DNA from: an uncultured Aliiroseovarius sp.
GTDB taxonomy: Bacteria; Pseudomonadota; Alphaproteobacteria; Rhodobacterales; Rhodobacteraceae
Length of the DNA stretch: 64,000 bases
Direction: 5' to 3'
Assembly: GCF_947492455.1 (NCBI RefSeq)
Contig: NZ_CANLNB010000004.1
Location: 248,001-312,000 of the forward strand
Numbering within the stretch: position 1 is the first letter of the stretch; each line of letters opens with the position of its first letter. The notes beneath the pieces were generated by a model, which saw nothing but the letters and a program-made list of their open reading frames with translations, had not been told where the DNA came from and made no database searches. Shown one piece after another: positions 9,984 through 21,362 of this stretch. Position numbers and translations under genes: made by a program.

Positions 9984-10544
9984 GTGTCCGAACCAGTCTC
10001 GATCTCAACTGGCATTGCCCAACGTTATGCCACGGCCATCTTTGATTTGGCCAAAGAGGGCAAAGAACTGAAAGCAGTTGAAGCGGATGTTGCCGCTCTT
10101 GATGCTGCTCTCGCCGATAGCTCTGATCTTGTCGATCTGATCAACTCGCCGGTAGTTACCCGCGATGAACAGGCCGCCGTGATTGCAGCTGTCGCCAAGA
10201 AAATGAAACTTTCGTCAACGGTCGCAAACGCCCTGAGCTTGATGGCTCAGAAACGTCGTTTGTTCGTGCTGCCTCAGCTTCTGGACGCCATGCGCGCCCT
10301 GATCGCCGAGGATAAAGGTGAAATCACCGCAGAGGTGACTGCAGCCAAAGCCATGACCAAGGCGCAACAAGACAAACTTGCCAAGGCTTTGAAAGCCTCG
10401 ACTGGCAAGGATGTAAAAATCAACCTGGCCGTTGATGAAGCTCTTATCGGTGGCCTGGTCGTGAAAGTGGGCTCGCAAATGATCGATACGTCGGTCAAGG
10501 CCAAGCTCGATGCACTTCAGAATTCCATGAAAGAGGTCGGATAA
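9984..10544 (+). CDS. atpH: F1 ATP synthase subunit delta
   Basis: Protein of 186 residues, starting [20 protein letters not shown]. The segment with RYATA..DLAKE near the N-terminus is typical of the delta subunit, and the C-terminal part ([17 protein letters not shown]) is the conserved delta signature. It forms the peripheral stalk link between F1 and F0. Two in-frame GTG codons lie at 9978 and 9984; the second is preferred because GGAAGG ends 6 nt before it. First gene of the F1 operon. Its TAA overlaps the atpA ATG by one base (TAATG), so the two are translationally coupled. Confidence 0.95.
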   Translation: MSEPVSISTGIAQRYATAIFDLAKEGKELKAVEADVAALDAALADSSDLVDLINSPVVTRDEQAAVIAAVAKKMKLSSTVANALSLMAQKRRLFVLPQLLDAMRALIAEDKGEITAEVTAAKAMTKAQQDKLAKALKASTGKDVKINLAVDEALIGGLVVKVGSQMIDTSVKAKLDALQNSMKEVG

Positions 10545-12082
10545 TGGGTATCCAAGCAGCAGAAATTTCTGCGATCCTGAAGGACCAGATCAAGAACTTC
10601 GGCCAGGAAGCCGAAGTGGCCGAAGTTGGCCGCGTTCTGTCGGTCGGTGACGGTATTGCTCGTGTATACGGTCTGGACAATGTTCAGGCTGGTGAAATGG
10701 TCGAATTCCCCGGTGGTATCCGCGGGATGGCTCTGAACCTTGAAGCTGACAACGTTGGTGTTGTTATCTTCGGTTCCGACCGCGACATTAAAGAAGGCGA
10801 CACTGTTAAGCGCACGAACTCGATCGTGGACGTTCCCGCTGGTGACGAGCTTCTGGGTCGTGTTGTTGACGGTCTGGGTAACCCGATCGACGGCAAAGGT
10901 CCGATCAAAACCAAAAAGCGCAACGTTGCTGACGTTAAAGCACCGGGCATCATCCCGCGTAAATCGGTTCACGAGCCGATGGCAACCGGCCTGAAATCGG
11001 TTGACGCTATGATCCCGATCGGCCGTGGCCAGCGCGAGCTGATCATTGGCGACCGTCAGACCGGTAAAACCGCCGTTGCTCTGGACGCGATCCTGAACCA
11101 GAAATCGTACAACGACGCCGCTGGCGACGACGAATCGAAAAAGCTGTACTGTGTGTACGTGGCCGTTGGTCAGAAGCGTTCGACCGTTGCGCAGCTGGTG
11201 AAGAAGCTGGAAGAAACCGGCGCGATTGAATACTCGATCGTTGTTGCTGCAACCGCTTCGGACCCCGCTCCGATGCAGTTCCTGGCACCCTATGCCGCAA
11301 CCGCCATGGCCGAGCACTTCCGTGACAACGGCCGCCACGCCCTGATCATCTATGATGACCTGTCGAAACAGGCTGTTGCTTATCGTCAGATGTCGCTGCT
11401 GCTGCGCCGCCCGCCGGGCCGTGAAGCTTATCCGGGTGACGTTTTCTATCTTCACTCGCGCCTGCTGGAGCGTTCGGCAAAGCTGAACGAAGACTTCGGT
11501 GCCGGTTCGCTGACCGCTCTGCCGATCATCGAAACCCAGGGTGGCGACGTGTCGGCCTTTATTCCGACCAACGTGATCTCGATCACCGACGGCCAGATCT
11601 TCCTGGAAACCGAACTGTTCTACCAGGGTATCCGCCCCGCTGTGAACACCGGTCTGTCGGTATCGCGTGTTGGTTCGTCGGCACAGACCAAAGCCATGTC
11701 GTCGGTTGCCGGTCCGGTTAAACTGTCGCTGGCTCAGTACCGCGAAATGGCAGCATTTGCTCAGTTCGGCTCGGACCTCGACGCCGCAACCCAGCAGCTG
11801 CTGAACCGTGGTGCACGTCTGACCGAGCTGATGAAACAGTCGCAGTACTCGCCGCTGACCAACGCCGAAATCGTTTGCGTCATCTACGCAGGCACCAACG
11901 GCTATCTCGACAAGGTTGACGTGAAAGAAGTTGGCCGTTTCGAGGAAGGTCTGCTGAACCACCTGCGTCAGAAACACGCCGATCTTCTGGACGACATCAC
12001 CAACAACGACCGTAAGGTTAAAGGTGAGCTGGAAGACAAGGTCAAAGCAGCGCTGGATGCGTTCGCCGCAGACTACGCATAA
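10544..12082 (+). CDS. atpA: F1 ATP synthase subunit alpha
   Basis: Protein of 512 residues with the P-loop GDRQTGKT (about residues 170-177) and the alpha-subunit signature [14 protein letters not shown]. It makes up the non-catalytic nucleotide-binding positions of the F1 hexamer. It starts on the last base of atpH. Codon use is strongly biased (GTT, GGT, CTG, TCG), as expected for a highly expressed gene and unlike neighbouring metabolic genes. Confidence 0.98.
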   Translation: MGIQAAEISAILKDQIKNFGQEAEVAEVGRVLSVGDGIARVYGLDNVQAGEMVEFPGGIRGMALNLEADNVGVVIFGSDRDIKEGDTVKRTNSIVDVPAGDELLGRVVDGLGNPIDGKGPIKTKKRNVADVKAPGIIPRKSVHEPMATGLKSVDAMIPIGRGQRELIIGDRQTGKTAVALDAILNQKSYNDAAGDDESKKLYCVYVAVGQKRSTVAQLVKKLEETGAIEYSIVVAATASDPAPMQFLAPYAATAMAEHFRDNGRHALIIYDDLSKQAVAYRQMSLLLRRPPGREAYPGDVFYLHSRLLERSAKLNEDFGAGSLTALPIIETQGGDVSAFIPTNVISITDGQIFLETELFYQGIRPAVNTGLSVSRVGSSAQTKAMSSVAGPVKLSLAQYREMAAFAQFGSDLDAATQQLLNRGARLTELMKQSQYSPLTNAEIVCVIYAGTNGYLDKVDVKEVGRFEEGLLNHLRQKHADLLDDITNNDRKVKGELEDKVKAALDAFAADYA

Positions 12083-12096
12083 GGGGGCTCTGAACG

Positions 12097-12975
12097 ATGC
12101 CCAACCTTAAGGACCTCAAAAATCGGATCGAAAGCGTCAAGTCGACGCGGAAGATCACGAAGGCCATGCAGATGGTGGCCGCCGCAAAACTGCGGCGGGC
12201 ACAGGAAGCGGCCGAAGCAGGTCGTCCCTACGCAGAACGGTTCAACGCCGTTCTGGGTGGGCTGGCTGCTTCTTCGGGGGGTGATAGCGCTCCGAAACTG
12301 CTTTCGGGCACGGGTTCCGATCAAGTCCACATGCTTGTGGTCATGACCGCTGAACGCGGCCTGTGTGGTGGCTTCAACTCGTCCATCGTAAAGATGGCGC
12401 GTGCCAAGGCTGAAGAGCTGATCGCTTCGGGCAAGACGGTTAAAATCTTGACCGTCGGCAAGAAGGGTCGTGAACAGCTGAAGCGTGATTTCGCAGACAA
12501 CATGGTTGACCATGTGGATCTGTCGGAAGTGCGCAACGTGGGTTACGACAACGCACAAGGCATCGCGAACGATCTGATCAACCGTTTCAACAACGGTGAG
12601 TACGACGTTGCGACGATCTTCTACAACAAGTTCGAAAGCGTGATCAGCCAGATCCCGACGACGCAACAGGTCATCCCGGCCAGCTTCGACGCCCCTGCAG
12701 AGGGCGCGGAAGAAGTGTCGACCGTGTATGACTATGAGCCGTCGGAAGAAGGCATTCTGGCAACGCTGCTGCCTTCGGGCGTGGCCACCCAGATCTTTAC
12801 CGCTCTGTTGGAAAACGGCGCGTCCGAGCAAGGTGCGCGTATGTCCGCCATGGATAACGCAACCCGCAACGCTGGCGACATGATCGACAAGCTGACCATC
12901 GAGTTCAACCGCTCGCGTCAGGCCGTGATCACCAACGAACTTATCGAAATTATTTCGGGCGCCGAGGCGCTCTAA
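12097..12975 (+). CDS. atpG: F1 ATP synthase subunit gamma
   Basis: Protein of 292 residues beginning with the conserved helix ([21 protein letters not shown]) and ending with the signature [14 protein letters not shown]. The two terminal helices form the rotating coiled-coil shaft. It lies 14 nt after atpA, with GGGGG before the start. A short insert around [15 protein letters not shown] is common in alphaproteobacterial gamma subunits. Confidence 0.97.
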   Translation: MPNLKDLKNRIESVKSTRKITKAMQMVAAAKLRRAQEAAEAGRPYAERFNAVLGGLAASSGGDSAPKLLSGTGSDQVHMLVVMTAERGLCGGFNSSIVKMARAKAEELIASGKTVKILTVGKKGREQLKRDFADNMVDHVDLSEVRNVGYDNAQGIANDLINRFNNGEYDVATIFYNKFESVISQIPTTQQVIPASFDAPAEGAEEVSTVYDYEPSEEGILATLLPSGVATQIFTALLENGASEQGARMSAMDNATRNAGDMIDKLTIEFNRSRQAVITNELIEIISGAEAL

Positions 12976-14418
<1,443 letters not shown>

Positions 14419-14444
14419 GCTGAACCGCTGAAGGAGGGCCTCTG

Positions 14445-14855
14445 ATGGCTGATACGATGCAATTCGACCTGGTGTCGCCCGAACGGAGCCTCGCTTCGCT
14501 TCAGGCGACTGCGGTCCAGCTGCCGGGTGCCGACGGTGACCTGACGGCGATGCCGAACCACGCACCGACGATCACGACGCTGCGTCCCGGTATCGTTCGC
14601 GTCGAGTCCCCCGAAGGCAATGCCGAGTTCGCAGTCACTGGCGGTTTCGCCGAAGTGACCGCCAACGGCACCTCGGTTCTGGCTGAACGTGCCCTGCCTG
14701 TTTCGGAAGTGACACAGGACGTTCTTGATGGCTTCGTTTCGGATGCGGCTGCCGCATCGGAAAATGCAACCGCCGAGAACTTGGACGAACTGGCCAAACG
14801 CACGGTAGATATCGCTGCTATGGCAAGTGAACTGGGTCTGTCCGTGAAAGGCTAA
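14445..14855 (+). CDS. atpC: F1 ATP synthase subunit epsilon
   Basis: Protein of 136 residues: N-terminal beta-sandwich (QFDLVSPERSL, ADGDLTAMPNHAPTI) and a C-terminal helical part. It links the gamma shaft to the c-ring and regulates hydrolysis. Last gene of the F1 operon, with AAGGAGG 8 nt before the ATG and a strong terminator 21 nt after the stop. Confidence 0.96.
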   Translation: MADTMQFDLVSPERSLASLQATAVQLPGADGDLTAMPNHAPTITTLRPGIVRVESPEGNAEFAVTGGFAEVTANGTSVLAERALPVSEVTQDVLDGFVSDAAAASENATAENLDELAKRTVDIAAMASELGLSVKG

Positions 14856-14876
14856 GCCCACGGAACATGAGTATTG

Positions 14877-14907
14877 AAAAGCCCCGCCGGTTCAGGCGGG
14901 GCTTTTT
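14877..14907 (+). terminator. Rho-independent terminator of the atp operon
   Basis: Stem GCCCCGCC / GGCGGGGC with a 6-base loop, extended by AAAA/TTTT pairs and followed by TTTTTGTTT. Confidence 0.93.
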
Positions 14908-14938
14908 GTTTGTCTGGAGAAGGGATCTCCGAAACCGT

Positions 14939-15865
14939 TTAATCAACTGGTTTCGCGCCCGCAGCTTCCAACACGCGGATGTCCACCTGTGCACGGCTTT
15001 TGCCATAGCGCATTTCATCGTAGTACACGACCTGCGTGGGCAGCTTTACACCCCAGTCGTATGCGAAGGGAGTAGAGCTAGCGCTGTTTGAAGTTTTTGA
15101 GGATCCGGTTCGTGTCGTGTGTTGGTCCTTGAACGGAATAGCCGTGACGGTCTGTGTTTTGTTACGGTCAAGCCAACGGCTTACATAACTGTTGTATAGT
15201 CCGTATTTGAAGAACAATTTCTGTTGGCTCTGGTCCAACATATGCCTTGTAACCATTGGCTTATTGCGACTGCAGACCTGTTTTCCATTGAGGTACATGA
15301 TGAAACTTGGACCTTTTGGAGACAGGCTGTAGTCTGCAAATATCAAGATATCCTGCCATCTTCCACGCAGCTTAGATACCCGACCAACGGTGCAGCCGCC
15401 ATCGGCACCAAACCACATCATCGCCTTGTCATCGCGCATGTTGAAATGCCACAGCGGCATGAGCCAGTCTTGCATTTTGACCTGCCCTAGTGTGATATTG
15501 CCAGGACCAATGTCGCGGAAATCCGGGTTCAGATAGAATGACCAGCCATACCACGTCTGGCTGTTGACCTTCTGTATCCGATCCTTCGGATCCTCCTTGC
15601 GCTCAATCCGCTGGCGGTCGCTTGTACAATCACTCCAATATTTGTTGCCACCACAATCGCCGTGACGCAGCTCGAACCGCTGGGCTTTCTGTCCGGCGCG
15701 GCTGTGGCCTCTAACCAGCGCATAGCCGTATTTGGTTTTGGCGCGCAGTTCTTTTTCAATCCGGGTTGCTTTTAGAATGGGTTTTCCGGGTTTCTCTGCA
15801 GCAAACACAGCAGGAGCCGGAAGGCTGCACAGAGCAATCAGGCCAGCGAGGAGAGTATGTTTCAT
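14939..15865 (-). CDS. Secreted heparin-lyase-I-like polysaccharide lyase family protein
   Basis: Protein of 308 residues with a classical signal peptide (MKHTLLAGLIALCSLPAPAV, cleavage near AFA-AE). The mature part has the look of the heparin lyase I / polysaccharide lyase jelly-roll family: RFELRHGDC near residue 63, a SQTWYGWSFYLN strand, a WHFNMRDDKAMMWF segment and YYDEMRYG at the end. The fold and family name are inferred from these segments. Family members cleave uronic-acid polysaccharides outside the cytoplasm, but the substrate here is unknown. AGGACC precedes the ATG. GC is lower than in the flanking atp and MFS genes, suggesting acquisition. No sugar transporter lies beside it. 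Confidence 0.72.
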   Translation of the reverse strand: MKHTLLAGLIALCSLPAPAVFAAEKPGKPILKATRIEKELRAKTKYGYALVRGHSRAGQKAQRFELRHGDCGGNKYWSDCTSDRQRIERKEDPKDRIQKVNSQTWYGWSFYLNPDFRDIGPGNITLGQVKMQDWLMPLWHFNMRDDKAMMWFGADGGCTVGRVSKLRGRWQDILIFADYSLSPKGPSFIMYLNGKQVCSRNKPMVTRHMLDQSQQKLFFKYGLYNSYVSRWLDRNKTQTVTAIPFKDQHTTRTGSSKTSNSASSTPFAYDWGVKLPTQVVYYDEMRYGKSRAQVDIRVLEAAGAKPVD

Positions 15866-16081
15866 GAAGGTCCTATAATTTATTTTTATGAAGACTGCCT
15901 GCGCCTAAGTGAGGTGTCAAAATTAATTTCAAGTTACGATTGTATTGCGTCGAAAGGAGCAACTTCTCAGTCTGCAAGATTTCGCAATGGAAGAGAGTTG
16001 GACCATTTGAGATTGCAACCATGGTCACTTCCGGTCAGTACTTTTCCAGCTAAATTCGTTTGTATCCTTGGATCGCCTCAC

Positions 16082-17284
16082 ATGAAACATCGCTCTGCCA
16101 TCTGGTTCATTCTGGCCACTATTCTTCTGGATGCGGTGGGCATTGGCATCGTATTCCCCATCATGCCCGACCTGATGGAGCGTGTGGGCGCGGCCAATAC
16201 GGCGGACGGCGCGTTCTGGGGCGGTATTCTGATGGCGTCCTATGCGGCGATGCAGTTCCTGTTTGCGCCGGTGATTGGCGGGATCTCGGACAGTTTGGGG
16301 CGCAGGCCTGTGCTGCTATTGGCGCTTGTCACCTTGGCGGTGGACTATGTGGTCATGGCCTTGGCGACCACGTTCTGGTGGCTGTTGATCGGGCGCGTGC
16401 TGGCGGGGATTGCCGGGGCGACCTATATCACCGCGACCGCCTATCTTGCGGACATCTCGAAACCTGAAGAACGCGCTGCGAATTTCGGCCTGATCGGCGC
16501 CACGTTCGGCATCGGTTTCGTCATGGGCCCCGCGATTGGTGGTCTGGTGGCCAGCGTGCACATCACCGCTCCGTTCTGGCTGGCGGCGGGGCTGGCCGCT
16601 TTGAACGTGGTGTTTGGCCTGTTCCTGTTGCCCGAAAGCCTAGCGCCCGAGAAGCGCCGCGCCTTCACGAAACGCGACCTGAACCCGTTCGGCTCGATCC
16701 TCGACGCCTTCCGTCTGCCCGGCTTGATGCTGCCCTTGATCCTGATCTTCGCCTTCGAGTTCGCGAACATGGTCTATCCGACCCTCTGGGCCTTCTGGAC
16801 ACGCGAGGTGTTCGGCTGGGGCACGGCTTTGATCGGGATCTCGCTGGCATCCTACGGGATCGCGGTCGCCTTTACGCAAGGTGTCGTCATGCGGTTTATG
16901 CTGCCTAAGTTGGGTGAGTACCGCACCTTGATCTTCTCGATCGTCTGTTCGATAGCTGCATTCATAGCGTTCGGGCTGACGGGAAGCGCTTGGGTGATGT
17001 TTACGTTCATCCTTGTGGCGGCGCTGGCCGACATGGCGCCCCCTACGATGACTGCCATGATGGCGAACATGGTTTCTGAGGATCGACAGGGGTTGCTGCA
17101 GGGCGTCATCGCCAGCCTTGGATCGATCGCAGCCGTGATCGCGCCGATTGTGGTGACAGGTGTTTTTCAGTTTTTCGCAGATGCGGACGCTCCAGTCTAT
17201 TTGCCCGGCGCGCCGTTCTTGCTGTCCGGACTGATGGTTTTGATCCTTCTGCCCTTCTTTTTACGTTTGAAAACTCAGCCTTAA
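16082..17284 (+). CDS. MFS exporter of the Tet/DHA1 type
   Basis: Protein of 400 residues with 12 predicted membrane helices. Motif A of drug exporters, GGISDSLGRRPVLLL, lies after helix 2, and DAVGIGIVFPIMPDL in helix 1 is characteristic of TetA-like proton antiporters. The open frame extends 75 codons upstream through low-GC DNA with no membrane character, so the ATG at 16082 is chosen although its ribosome site is weak. No TetR-type regulator is adjacent, so a tetracycline role is not implied. It would export an unknown small molecule. Confidence 0.85.
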   Translation: MKHRSAIWFILATILLDAVGIGIVFPIMPDLMERVGAANTADGAFWGGILMASYAAMQFLFAPVIGGISDSLGRRPVLLLALVTLAVDYVVMALATTFWWLLIGRVLAGIAGATYITATAYLADISKPEERAANFGLIGATFGIGFVMGPAIGGLVASVHITAPFWLAAGLAALNVVFGLFLLPESLAPEKRRAFTKRDLNPFGSILDAFRLPGLMLPLILIFAFEFANMVYPTLWAFWTREVFGWGTALIGISLASYGIAVAFTQGVVMRFMLPKLGEYRTLIFSIVCSIAAFIAFGLTGSAWVMFTFILVAALADMAPPTMTAMMANMVSEDRQGLLQGVIASLGSIAAVIAPIVVTGVFQFFADADAPVYLPGAPFLLSGLMVLILLPFFLRLKTQP

Positions 17285-17344
17285 CTTGTTTTGGGCATAG
17301 TTTTTAGGCAACAATTGTCTAAATTTTATGGACGACGTTAAATT

Positions 17345-17692
17345 ATGAAACGAATTCGACCCCAAATGATGGGCGTGGACCAAGGCAGTAAAGTGCTGTT
17401 CTCGGATTTCGAGGACGATGGCGAAATGTGGACTGGCAGCGGGCCGCGCAAAATTCTGAGGACGATCCGTTTCTCTGAACCCTTCCTGACACCGCCCACC
17501 GTCACCGTGTCGATGTCGATGTGGGACATTGCGGGTGAAAGCAACCAGCGGGCGGACATTACAGCCGAGAATGTGACGGAAGACGGGTTCGACATCCTGT
17601 TTCGCACATGGGGAGATACGCGAGTTGCCCGTGTGCGCGCCGATTGGCTGGCGATCGGGGAAGTTCAAGATGACGAGATGTGGGATGTGTGA
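17345..17692 (+). CDS. H-type lectin domain protein
   Basis: Protein of 115 residues that is almost entirely one H-type lectin domain: ILRTIRFSEPF, PPTVTVSMSMWD, ITAENVTEDGFDILFRTWGDT and ADWLAIGE are the ordered strands of that fold, which in slime-mould discoidin and snail agglutinin binds N-acetylgalactosamine. There is no signal peptide, so it is either cytoplasmic or exported by another route. It lies 60 nt after the MFS gene and may share its transcript. A hairpin terminator lies just downstream. Sugar binding is inferred from the fold only. Confidence 0.75.
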   Translation: MKRIRPQMMGVDQGSKVLFSDFEDDGEMWTGSGPRKILRTIRFSEPFLTPPTVTVSMSMWDIAGESNQRADITAENVTEDGFDILFRTWGDTRVARVRADWLAIGEVQDDEMWDV

Positions 17693-17706
17693 CCCCAGAT
17701 CTGACC

Positions 17707-17734
17707 AAAAAAAAAGGGCCCCGCGGGGCCCTTT
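17707..17734. terminator. Bidirectional terminator between the lectin gene and prs
   Basis: Perfect 16-base palindrome GGGCCCCGCGGGGCCC flanked by nine A on one side and TTT on the other. On the minus strand it gives a stem followed by nine T, a strong terminator for prs. Confidence 0.9.
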
Positions 17735-17758
17735 CGTGTCTCTGATCTTCAGATGGGA

Positions 17759-18772
17759 TCAGGAATACATGCCTTCGTATAGCGGCTCCAGCGTGTCGTG
17801 GTCGAACAGCGACGACACAGATGTGCCACCCCAGATGTTCAGGATCGCTTGGGCAAACATCGGCGCGGTCGGGACCACGCGGATGTTCTTGGTTTCCAGC
17901 ACCGGTTTGGTCGGCTCGATCGAGTCAGTGATGACCAGCGATTTCATGACCGAGTTCTGGACGCGCTCAACTGCCGGTCCGGACATGACGCCGTGGGTAA
18001 TGTAGGAATGCACTTCCTGCGCGCCGTTCTCCATCAGCACCTCGGCCGCTTTGCACAGCGTGCCAGCGGTGTCGCAGATGTCGTCCACGATGATGCAGCG
18101 CTTGCCTTCGACGTTGCCGATCACGGTCATCTCGGCCACTTCACCGGGCTTCTCGCGACGTTTGTCGACGATGGCCAGCGGCGCACCGATGCGTTTTGCC
18201 AGTTCGCGTGCACGGGCCACGCCACCCACGTCGGGCGAAATCACCATCACTTCGTCCAGACAATCCTTGAAGTGATGTTTTACGTCCAGCGCGAAGATCG
18301 GGCTGGCATAGAGGTTGTCCACCGGAATGTCGAAGAAGCCCTGGATCTGGGCCGCGTGCAGGTCCATGGTCAGAACCCGCTCGATGCCCGATTGGGCGAT
18401 CAGGTTGGCGACCAGCTTGGCCGAGATCGGCGTGCGGGCCTTGGTGCGGCGATCCTGACGGGCATAGCCGAAGTAGGGGATCACGGCGGTGGCGGACCGC
18501 GCCGACGAGCGGCGCAGCGTGTCGGCCATGATCAAGAGTTCCATCAGGTTGTCATTCGCCGGGTTCGAGGTCGACTGAATGATGAACATATCCTCGCCGC
18601 GGACGTTCTCGTAAATCTCGACGAATACCTCTTGGTCGTTGAAGCGTTCGACGCGTGCATCCACCAGCCCGACATTGGCGCCGCGATGCATGGACATGCG
18701 TTTGGCGACGGCTTCGGCCAGCGGGCGGTTGGCATTGCCCGAGATGAGTTTCGGTTCGGTGATGGAAGGCAT
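17759..18772 (-). CDS. prs: Ribose-phosphate pyrophosphokinase
   Basis: Protein of 337 residues with the PRPP-binding loop [10 protein letters not shown], the catalytic-flexible-loop region YARQDRR and the metal-binding stretch [12 protein letters not shown]. It makes PRPP from ribose 5-phosphate and ATP for nucleotide, histidine, tryptophan and NAD synthesis. The frame runs 31 codons further upstream, but the family starts at [13 protein letters not shown], so 18772 is used. It is divergent from the isomerase gene with 107 nt between them and is ended by the palindromic terminator. Confidence 0.96.
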   Translation of the reverse strand: MPSITEPKLISGNANRPLAEAVAKRMSMHRGANVGLVDARVERFNDQEVFVEIYENVRGEDMFIIQSTSNPANDNLMELLIMADTLRRSSARSATAVIPYFGYARQDRRTKARTPISAKLVANLIAQSGIERVLTMDLHAAQIQGFFDIPVDNLYASPIFALDVKHHFKDCLDEVMVISPDVGGVARARELAKRIGAPLAIVDKRREKPGEVAEMTVIGNVEGKRCIIVDDICDTAGTLCKAAEVLMENGAQEVHSYITHGVMSGPAVERVQNSVMKSLVITDSIEPTKPVLETKNIRVVPTAPMFAQAILNIWGGTSVSSLFDHDTLEPLYEGMYS

Positions 18773-18879
18773 GGCAGCAGATCCCAGAATTGCTCTGTAT
18801 GACAGAATCGTGACGTTGACACCCAATAGCATCGGGATAGATTTCGGGAAACAGCATTGGCGCAACAGGGGGCCGAAAA

Positions 18880-19479
18880 ATGAGCCATATTGACTATTAT
18901 TTCACAGTCCTTTCACCGTGGGCTTTCTTTGGCGGCAAGCGGTTCGCGCAGATTGCGGACAAGCACGGCGTATCCGTCACTTTCAAACCAGTGGATATCG
19001 GGCAGCTCTTTACCCGCACTGGGGGACAGTTGCCCAAGGATCGCCATCCCTCGCGCATGGAGTATCGCATGCAAGAGCTGAAGCGTTGGTCCAAGGCGCT
19101 GGACATGCCGATCAACCTCAACCCCGCGCATTGGCCCACCAATGGCGCGCCTGCGTCTTACGCGATCATTGCGGCTCAGAATTCGGGTGCGGGCGATGTC
19201 GGCGTGCTGGTGAACGCTCTGATGCGCTCGATCTGGATGGACGAAAAAGACATCGCCGAAGACGTGGTGATCAAGAGCTGCCTGGCCGAGGCCGGGTTTG
19301 ATCCGTCGCTGGCAGACAGCGGTCTTCTGATGGGGGCCGAGACCTATGCAAGGAACACAGACGACGCGGTGAATGCGGGCGTCTTTGGCTCGCCCTTCTA
19401 TGTCTGTGATGACGGCGAGAAGTTCTGGGGTCAGGACCGTCTTGACCTGCTGGACGCCTATCTGGCCGAGCGGGGCTGA
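18880..19479 (+). CDS. 2-hydroxychromene-2-carboxylate isomerase family protein (DsbA-like fold)
   Basis: Protein of 199 residues of the thioredoxin-fold family that includes 2-hydroxychromene-2-carboxylate isomerase and kappa-class glutathione transferases. Visible signatures are [15 protein letters not shown] at the N-terminus (the glutathione-site serine region), [13 protein letters not shown], and [23 protein letters not shown] at the C-terminus. It probably uses glutathione to isomerise an aromatic or other small molecule; no naphthalene pathway is nearby, so the true substrate is unknown. An alpha/beta hydrolase starts two bases after its stop. Confidence 0.88.
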   Translation: MSHIDYYFTVLSPWAFFGGKRFAQIADKHGVSVTFKPVDIGQLFTRTGGQLPKDRHPSRMEYRMQELKRWSKALDMPINLNPAHWPTNGAPASYAIIAAQNSGAGDVGVLVNALMRSIWMDEKDIAEDVVIKSCLAEAGFDPSLADSGLLMGAETYARNTDDAVNAGVFGSPFYVCDDGEKFWGQDRLDLLDAYLAERG

Positions 19480-19481
19480 CT

Positions 19482-20303
19482 ATGATGGAAGATCTGGGCG
19501 GCTGCCCGACCTATTGGGACCGGCACGGCACGGGCCCGCACGAGGCGCTGTTCATCCACTGCTCGCTGGCGCATTCCGGCGCGTGGCGCGGTGTGCGGAC
19601 CGTGTTTGAGCACGAACTGACAACGCTTGCCTATGACCTTCCGGGGCACGGGCGCAGTGCCGATTGGGACGAGCAGGGCGACTATCAGGATACTGCGACG
19701 CAGGCCGCGTTGGATCTGCTGGACCGCCACGCGCATGGGCCGGTCGATCTGGTCGGGCACAGCTTCGGCGGCACGATTGCTTTGCGCGTGGCGCAGATGG
19801 CACCTGACAAGGTGCGCAGCTTGACCCTGTTCGAACCGGTTCTGTTTGCGACCGCCAAGGACGACCCGGCCTATGTCGAGAACAACACCTATATGAATGG
19901 TGTTTTCGCGGATGCCATGCGCGCAGGCGACCGGATGGAGGCCGCGCGTCTGTTCAATTGCCAATGGGGCAGCGATGCCGGGTGGGAAGCGCTGCCCGAG
20001 CGTTTGAAAGCCGATATGGCAAAGCAGATCCACCTGATTCCAGCGGCACGCAACGTGACCCATGAAGACGTACACGGGCAGGTCGCGCCGGGTGCGCTAG
20101 AAAAGGTGACGCTGCCGGTTCTATTGCTGGAAGGCGAACGCTCGCCTGATCTGGTACGCGCCGTGCATGACCGGATGGAGGCGCGGTTCCCGAATGTGCG
20201 CCGCAAGGTGATTGTCGGGGCAGGGCATATGGGGCCGATCAGCCACCCGCGCGAGGTCGCAGCATGCATTCGCGGGCATATTCTGCACGAAACGCTGGCC
20301 TAG
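19482..20303 (+). CDS. Alpha/beta hydrolase
   Basis: Protein of 273 residues with the nucleophile elbow GHSFGG (about residue 92), an acid in the strand VLLLEGERSPD, and the histidine in GAGHMGP near the C-terminus. Fold and triad fit a small-molecule esterase or hydrolase in the cytoplasm. The start could also be the next codon, a second ATG at 19485. It is two bases downstream of the isomerase gene, so the two likely act on related substrates. It converges on the threonine aldolase gene, nine bases away. Confidence 0.85.
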   Translation: MMEDLGGCPTYWDRHGTGPHEALFIHCSLAHSGAWRGVRTVFEHELTTLAYDLPGHGRSADWDEQGDYQDTATQAALDLLDRHAHGPVDLVGHSFGGTIALRVAQMAPDKVRSLTLFEPVLFATAKDDPAYVENNTYMNGVFADAMRAGDRMEAARLFNCQWGSDAGWEALPERLKADMAKQIHLIPAARNVTHEDVHGQVAPGALEKVTLPVLLLEGERSPDLVRAVHDRMEARFPNVRRKVIVGAGHMGPISHPREVAACIRGHILHETLA

Positions 20304-20312
20304 GCCACGCGC

Positions 20313-21362
20313 TTAGCCGCGTACAAGCTCGATGAAACGGTCTACGTTTTCATCCGACATGGACCAGTCCGCGACCATGCGGGCGGTCAGGATCTCGTTG
20401 GGGTCGTCGCCCTCAAGCTGGCCTTCCCAGACATAATACGCCGCGCCCGCGTCATGCAGGCGCTGATGGCCTGCGCGGGTCCAACCGGCGAAGCTCATAT
20501 TGGCCTGCGGGTCGTGCAGGAAGGTCACGCCGTCGATCTGCTTTAGCCCGCGCACCAGACGGGCGTTAGCTGCATTTGCGCGGCCTGCCAGGTCCAGCCA
20601 CAGATCACCGTCCAGATAGGCCAGCATCTGCGCCGCCAGATAGCGGTTTTTCGAGAACAGATGCCCGCCACGCTTGCGGCGCAGCTCGAATTCCCAGGCG
20701 TGTTTGGGATCGAAGAAGATGACCGCCTCGACACCCATGCAGCCATTCTTGGTGCCGCCGAAGCTGACCACGTCCACGCCCGATTTCCACGTCATCTCGG
20801 CAGGGGTGCAGCCCAAGCCGACCAGCGCGTTGGCAAAGCGCGCGCCATCCAGATGGACGGGCAGATCGAAAGACTTGGCGACGTCGCACAGGGCTTTGAG
20901 TTCGGCCACGGAATAGACCGTGCCGCGTTCGGTCACGTTGGTAATCGACACCGGGCCGCGCTGCGGGCCATGTACACCGCGGCTTTCCTCGCCCGCGATG
21001 GACGCGCTCAGCGCATCAGGCGACATCTTCGCGTGTTCGGCAGGAACCAAAGTCAGCTTAGCGCCACCGGTATAGAACTCGGGCGCGTTGCACTCATCCT
21101 CGTGGATATGCGCCTCGGGCGAGCAGAAGATCGTGTCGAAAGGGCGTGTCAGTGTCGCCAGCGAGATCGAGTTCGCCGCAGTACCAGTGGCCACGAGATA
21201 CACCGCCGCCTCGGGCGCTTCAAAGATTTCGCGAATGCGGGCGGTGACCTGCGCCATGATGTCGTCAGCCCCATAGGGCATGGCGTAACCTTCGTTGGCG
21301 CGTGCCAAGGCGTCCATCACATTCGGGTGCACGGGCCCCGTGTTGTCAGAGGCGAAAAACAT
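20313..21362 (-). CDS. ltaE: Low-specificity L-threonine aldolase
   Basis: Protein of 349 residues, a fold-type I PLP enzyme. The PLP lysine is Lys205 in SFGGTKNG, and HLDGARFANAL (about residues 170-180) holds the cofactor aspartate. It cleaves threonine and allo-threonine to glycine and acetaldehyde and may act on other beta-hydroxy amino acids. The start at MFFASDNTGP overlaps the YcgN stop (TGATG), so it is the last gene of a coupled minus-strand run. An 11-residue upstream extension would run into YcgN and is rejected. Confidence 0.92.
   Translation of the reverse strand: MFFASDNTGPVHPNVMDALARANEGYAMPYGADDIMAQVTARIREIFEAPEAAVYLVATGTAANSISLATLTRPFDTIFCSPEAHIHEDECNAPEFYTGGAKLTLVPAEHAKMSPDALSASIAGEESRGVHGPQRGPVSITNVTERGTVYSVAELKALCDVAKSFDLPVHLDGARFANALVGLGCTPAEMTWKSGVDVVSFGGTKNGCMGVEAVIFFDPKHAWEFELRRKRGGHLFSKNRYLAAQMLAYLDGDLWLDLAGRANAANARLVRGLKQIDGVTFLHDPQANMSFAGWTRAGHQRLHDAGAAYYVWEGQLEGDDPNEILTARMVADWSMSDENVDRFIELVRG

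Noticed and set aside
10517-11977. Long open frame on the minus strand opposite atpA
   Set aside because: Antisense shadow of a highly expressed, codon-biased gene, as also happens opposite atpG/atpD (12073-13509) and groEL (29823-31565).
16082-17284. Tetracycline resistance gene
   Set aside because: The MFS protein is of the Tet type in fold, but there is no TetR beside it and no resistance island. Specificity cannot be read.
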